Source: an uncultured Planctomycetaceae bacterium
GTDB lineage: Bacteria > Planctomycetota > Planctomycetia > Planctomycetales > Planctomycetaceae
Length of the DNA: 8,239 nt
Direction: 5' to 3'
Assembly (NCBI GenBank): GCA_903921605.1
Contig: CAIXQV010000959.1
Span: 1 to 8,239, forward strand
The notes under the pieces were generated by a model. It was not told where the DNA came from, did not search any database, and saw nothing but the letters and a program-made list of their open reading frames with translations. Both the position numbers and the translations under genes were made by a program. Below are positions 6,817 through 8,239 of this stretch, in pieces (the first letter of the stretch is position 1; the number at the start of each line of letters is the position of its first letter).

Positions 6817-8239
6817 TCAAGTTCCGACCGCGTCATTCAACTTCAGGCTACGCCCGTCGACGACTATTCGACCACCCAGCCATGCCTGCGCCGCTTTGAA
6901 GGCTTTCGGATCGCAGCCGAGTTCGTCACGCAACGACTTGGAGGAAACTCGATCCTTGCCAGCCTGCAACTCCCGTTGCAATAACTCAACAAGTCGGTTG
7001 CCGAGAATCTCCGGGGAATCGTTTCGAGCAGGCTCGGCGGTGGTATCTGCCATCACTGCTGAAAGTTCGACCTCAGCCGAAGTCTGATCTCCCGGAACAA
7101 CGATTCTGGACGCTCCGCCACGCCCTTTGACGACTTTAATCTGTACGGAAATCGCATCCGTCATCTCGGTCACGTGAGAAATCACGCCGACTTTTCGTCC
7201 CTGAGCTTCCAGGTGCATCAAAGCACTCATCGCTGTGTTCAACGTCTCGGGATCCAGACTTCCGAAACCTTCATCGATGAACAGCGATTCGATTCGAAGC
7301 CGATTCGACGTTAATGACGCCAGCCCCAGCGCCAGGGCAAGGGAAACTAAAAACGACTCGCCGCCGGAGAGCGAATGAATCGACCGGCGTTCGTCGCCCA
7401 TGTCGCGATCAATCACAATCAGGTTCAATGACTCCGGAAGCCTTTCCAGACGATATCGAACGGCCAGATTATTTAACTGATGATTGGCGTATCGCAACAA
7501 CAGGTCCAAAGTTCTTCGCTGAGCAATCATGCGGAACTTTGCTCCGTCGGAAGAACCCAGCAGCTCATTCAGCTTTCGCCATGGATCGGCCTTCCCATCC
7601 TGCTTTCGGATCTGCTCCATCAGCTCCACATTCTGAACTCGGCGAGTGTCGTCGCTCAGGATCACGGCCTGCGCAGAACTCAGATTGCTTTTCGCTCCGT
7701 TCAATTCTTCACTCATCGCCTGCAATGCAGCAAGAACAGTTTCTTCTTCGTCCTGCGTCGGCTGAGTATTCACGTGCTGCTGAAGTTGCTCAGCATAAAC
7801 CTGACACGCGCTTTCAGCCGCCGTGACGGCTTCATCAAGCTGTCGAAGAGCGTCTCGTTCCGTTTGAATCCACACTTCATCACGAGCCAGAAGACCATCA
7901 AGCTCCTGTAGAGTCAGCGAGGTTCCCGTCCTTGCCGTGAAGGCTTCCATCCAGCGCTCTCGCGATGCAGTCGCCGCAGCCAGGTCTGCCTGAGCCAGCT
8001 CCGCAGCCTGAGTTTTCGTTTCGCACTCCGACGTCGCAGCAACCAATAGTCTGTCGGCATCGGTCTTCGTATTGGTCGCTTCGTCCAGAGCTTTCGCAGC
8101 GACGGCCAGACGATTCGCCAGCTCCTCTTCGACTACATCCGCCGCGCGACCGTCGAATAACTGACTGCGTTCCGTCAGACGTTCTTCTCGACCTTTCGAA
8201 ACATCCGTGAATGTGGCGGCACACACGTTGGCTGATGTC
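6817..8239 (-). CDS. sbcC: SbcC-type SMC-like exonuclease ATPase subunit (partial, C-terminal part)
   Basis: The frame is open to the right edge (codons from 8238) and gives 473 residues ending in TGA at 6817-6819. A GTG at 8226 lies in frame but is most likely internal, because the protein lacks the N-terminal Walker A lobe, and SbcC proteins are usually about 1000-1200 residues. Residues about 1-200, counted from the edge, are Ala/Glu/Leu/Gln-rich and look like the returning coiled coil. The C-terminal ATPase lobe follows, with ABC signature LSGGE (290-294), Walker B SLFIDEGFGSLD with D322-E323, and the H-loop V-I-S-H (H355). With SbcD, this family forms a nuclease that opens hairpins and trims blocked DNA ends. 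Members normally end soon after the K-G-R-G-G-like segment near 371-375. Here about 90 more residues follow (384-473). No zinc-hook C-x-x-C is visible, so it must lie beyond the edge. RecF/SMC-like relatives are possible, but the FIDEGFGSLD and ISH pattern fits SbcC best. Confidence 0.92.
   Translation of the reverse strand, partial: TSANVCAATFTDVSKGREERLTERSQLFDGRAADVVEEELANRLAVAAKALDEATNTKTDADRLLVAATSECETKTQAAELAQADLAAATASRERWMEAFTARTGTSLTLQELDGLLARDEVWIQTERDALRQLDEAVTAAESACQVYAEQLQQHVNTQPTQDEEETVLAALQAMSEELNGAKSNLSSAQAVILSDDTRRVQNVELMEQIRKQDGKADPWRKLNELLGSSDGAKFRMIAQRRTLDLLLRYANHQLNNLAVRYRLERLPESLNLIVIDRDMGDERRSIHSLSGGESFLVSLALALGLASLTSNRLRIESLFIDEGFGSLDPETLNTAMSALMHLEAQGRKVGVISHVTEMTDAISVQIKVVKGRGGASRIVVPGDQTSAEVELSAVMADTTAEPARNDSPEILGNRLVELLQRELQAGKDRVSSKSLRDELGCDPKAFKAAQAWLGGRIVVDGRSLKLNDAVGT

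Noticed and set aside
8224..8226. GTG at 8226 as the true start of the SbcC protein
   Set aside because: The frame continues to the window edge, and the protein would lack the N-terminal Walker A lobe, the outgoing coiled coil and the zinc hook.

Overview
The window most resembles a chromosomal segment of a planctomycete (Planctomycetota). This is inferred from gene content: a secreted protein with two DUF1080 (3-keto-disaccharide hydrolase) domains, an FHA-domain protein with a long acidic tail, an FtsH-type protease, and weak or absent Shine-Dalgarno sites at several starts. Base composition is moderate to slightly GC-rich. No rRNA, tRNA, CRISPR array, transposase or phage gene was seen.

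Layout, left to right. Positions 1-1641 (minus) hold the N-terminal 547 codons of an FHA-domain protein. Its C-terminus lies beyond the left edge, so the frame has no stop in the window. Its tail is acidic and contains a 195-bp-period internal repeat. Positions 1642-2247 are a 606-bp divergent intergenic region with no convincing gene. Positions 2248-4185 (plus) encode a complete membrane-anchored AAA+ zinc metalloprotease, FtsH. Positions 4186-4927 separate two convergent genes and hold a perfect 21-bp inverted repeat (4743-4797) and a strong intrinsic terminator for the gene to the right (4846-4882). Positions 4928-6388 (minus) encode the secreted two-domain DUF1080 protein, whose start is fixed by a good ribosome binding site. 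Positions 6403-6770 hold nothing convincing. Positions 6771-6816 form a terminator hairpin abutting the stop codon of the last gene. Positions 6817-8239 (minus) are the C-terminal part of an SbcC-type SMC-like exonuclease ATPase subunit, open through the right edge.

The four genes look like four independent transcription units: FHA (left), ftsH (right), DUF1080 (left), sbcC (left). The DUF1080 and sbcC genes share a strand but are separated by 428 bp and a terminator. Nothing in the layout ties the four products into one pathway. They cover phosphopeptide-dependent signalling or scaffolding, membrane protein quality control, extracytoplasmic sugar metabolism and DNA end processing.

I did not find a clear new multi-gene system. 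The items most worth a second look are the FHA protein with its repeated acidic tail and N-terminal cysteine cluster, the perfect 21-bp palindrome between ftsH and the DUF1080 gene, and the roughly 90-residue C-terminal extension on SbcC that looks like a small winged-helix domain.
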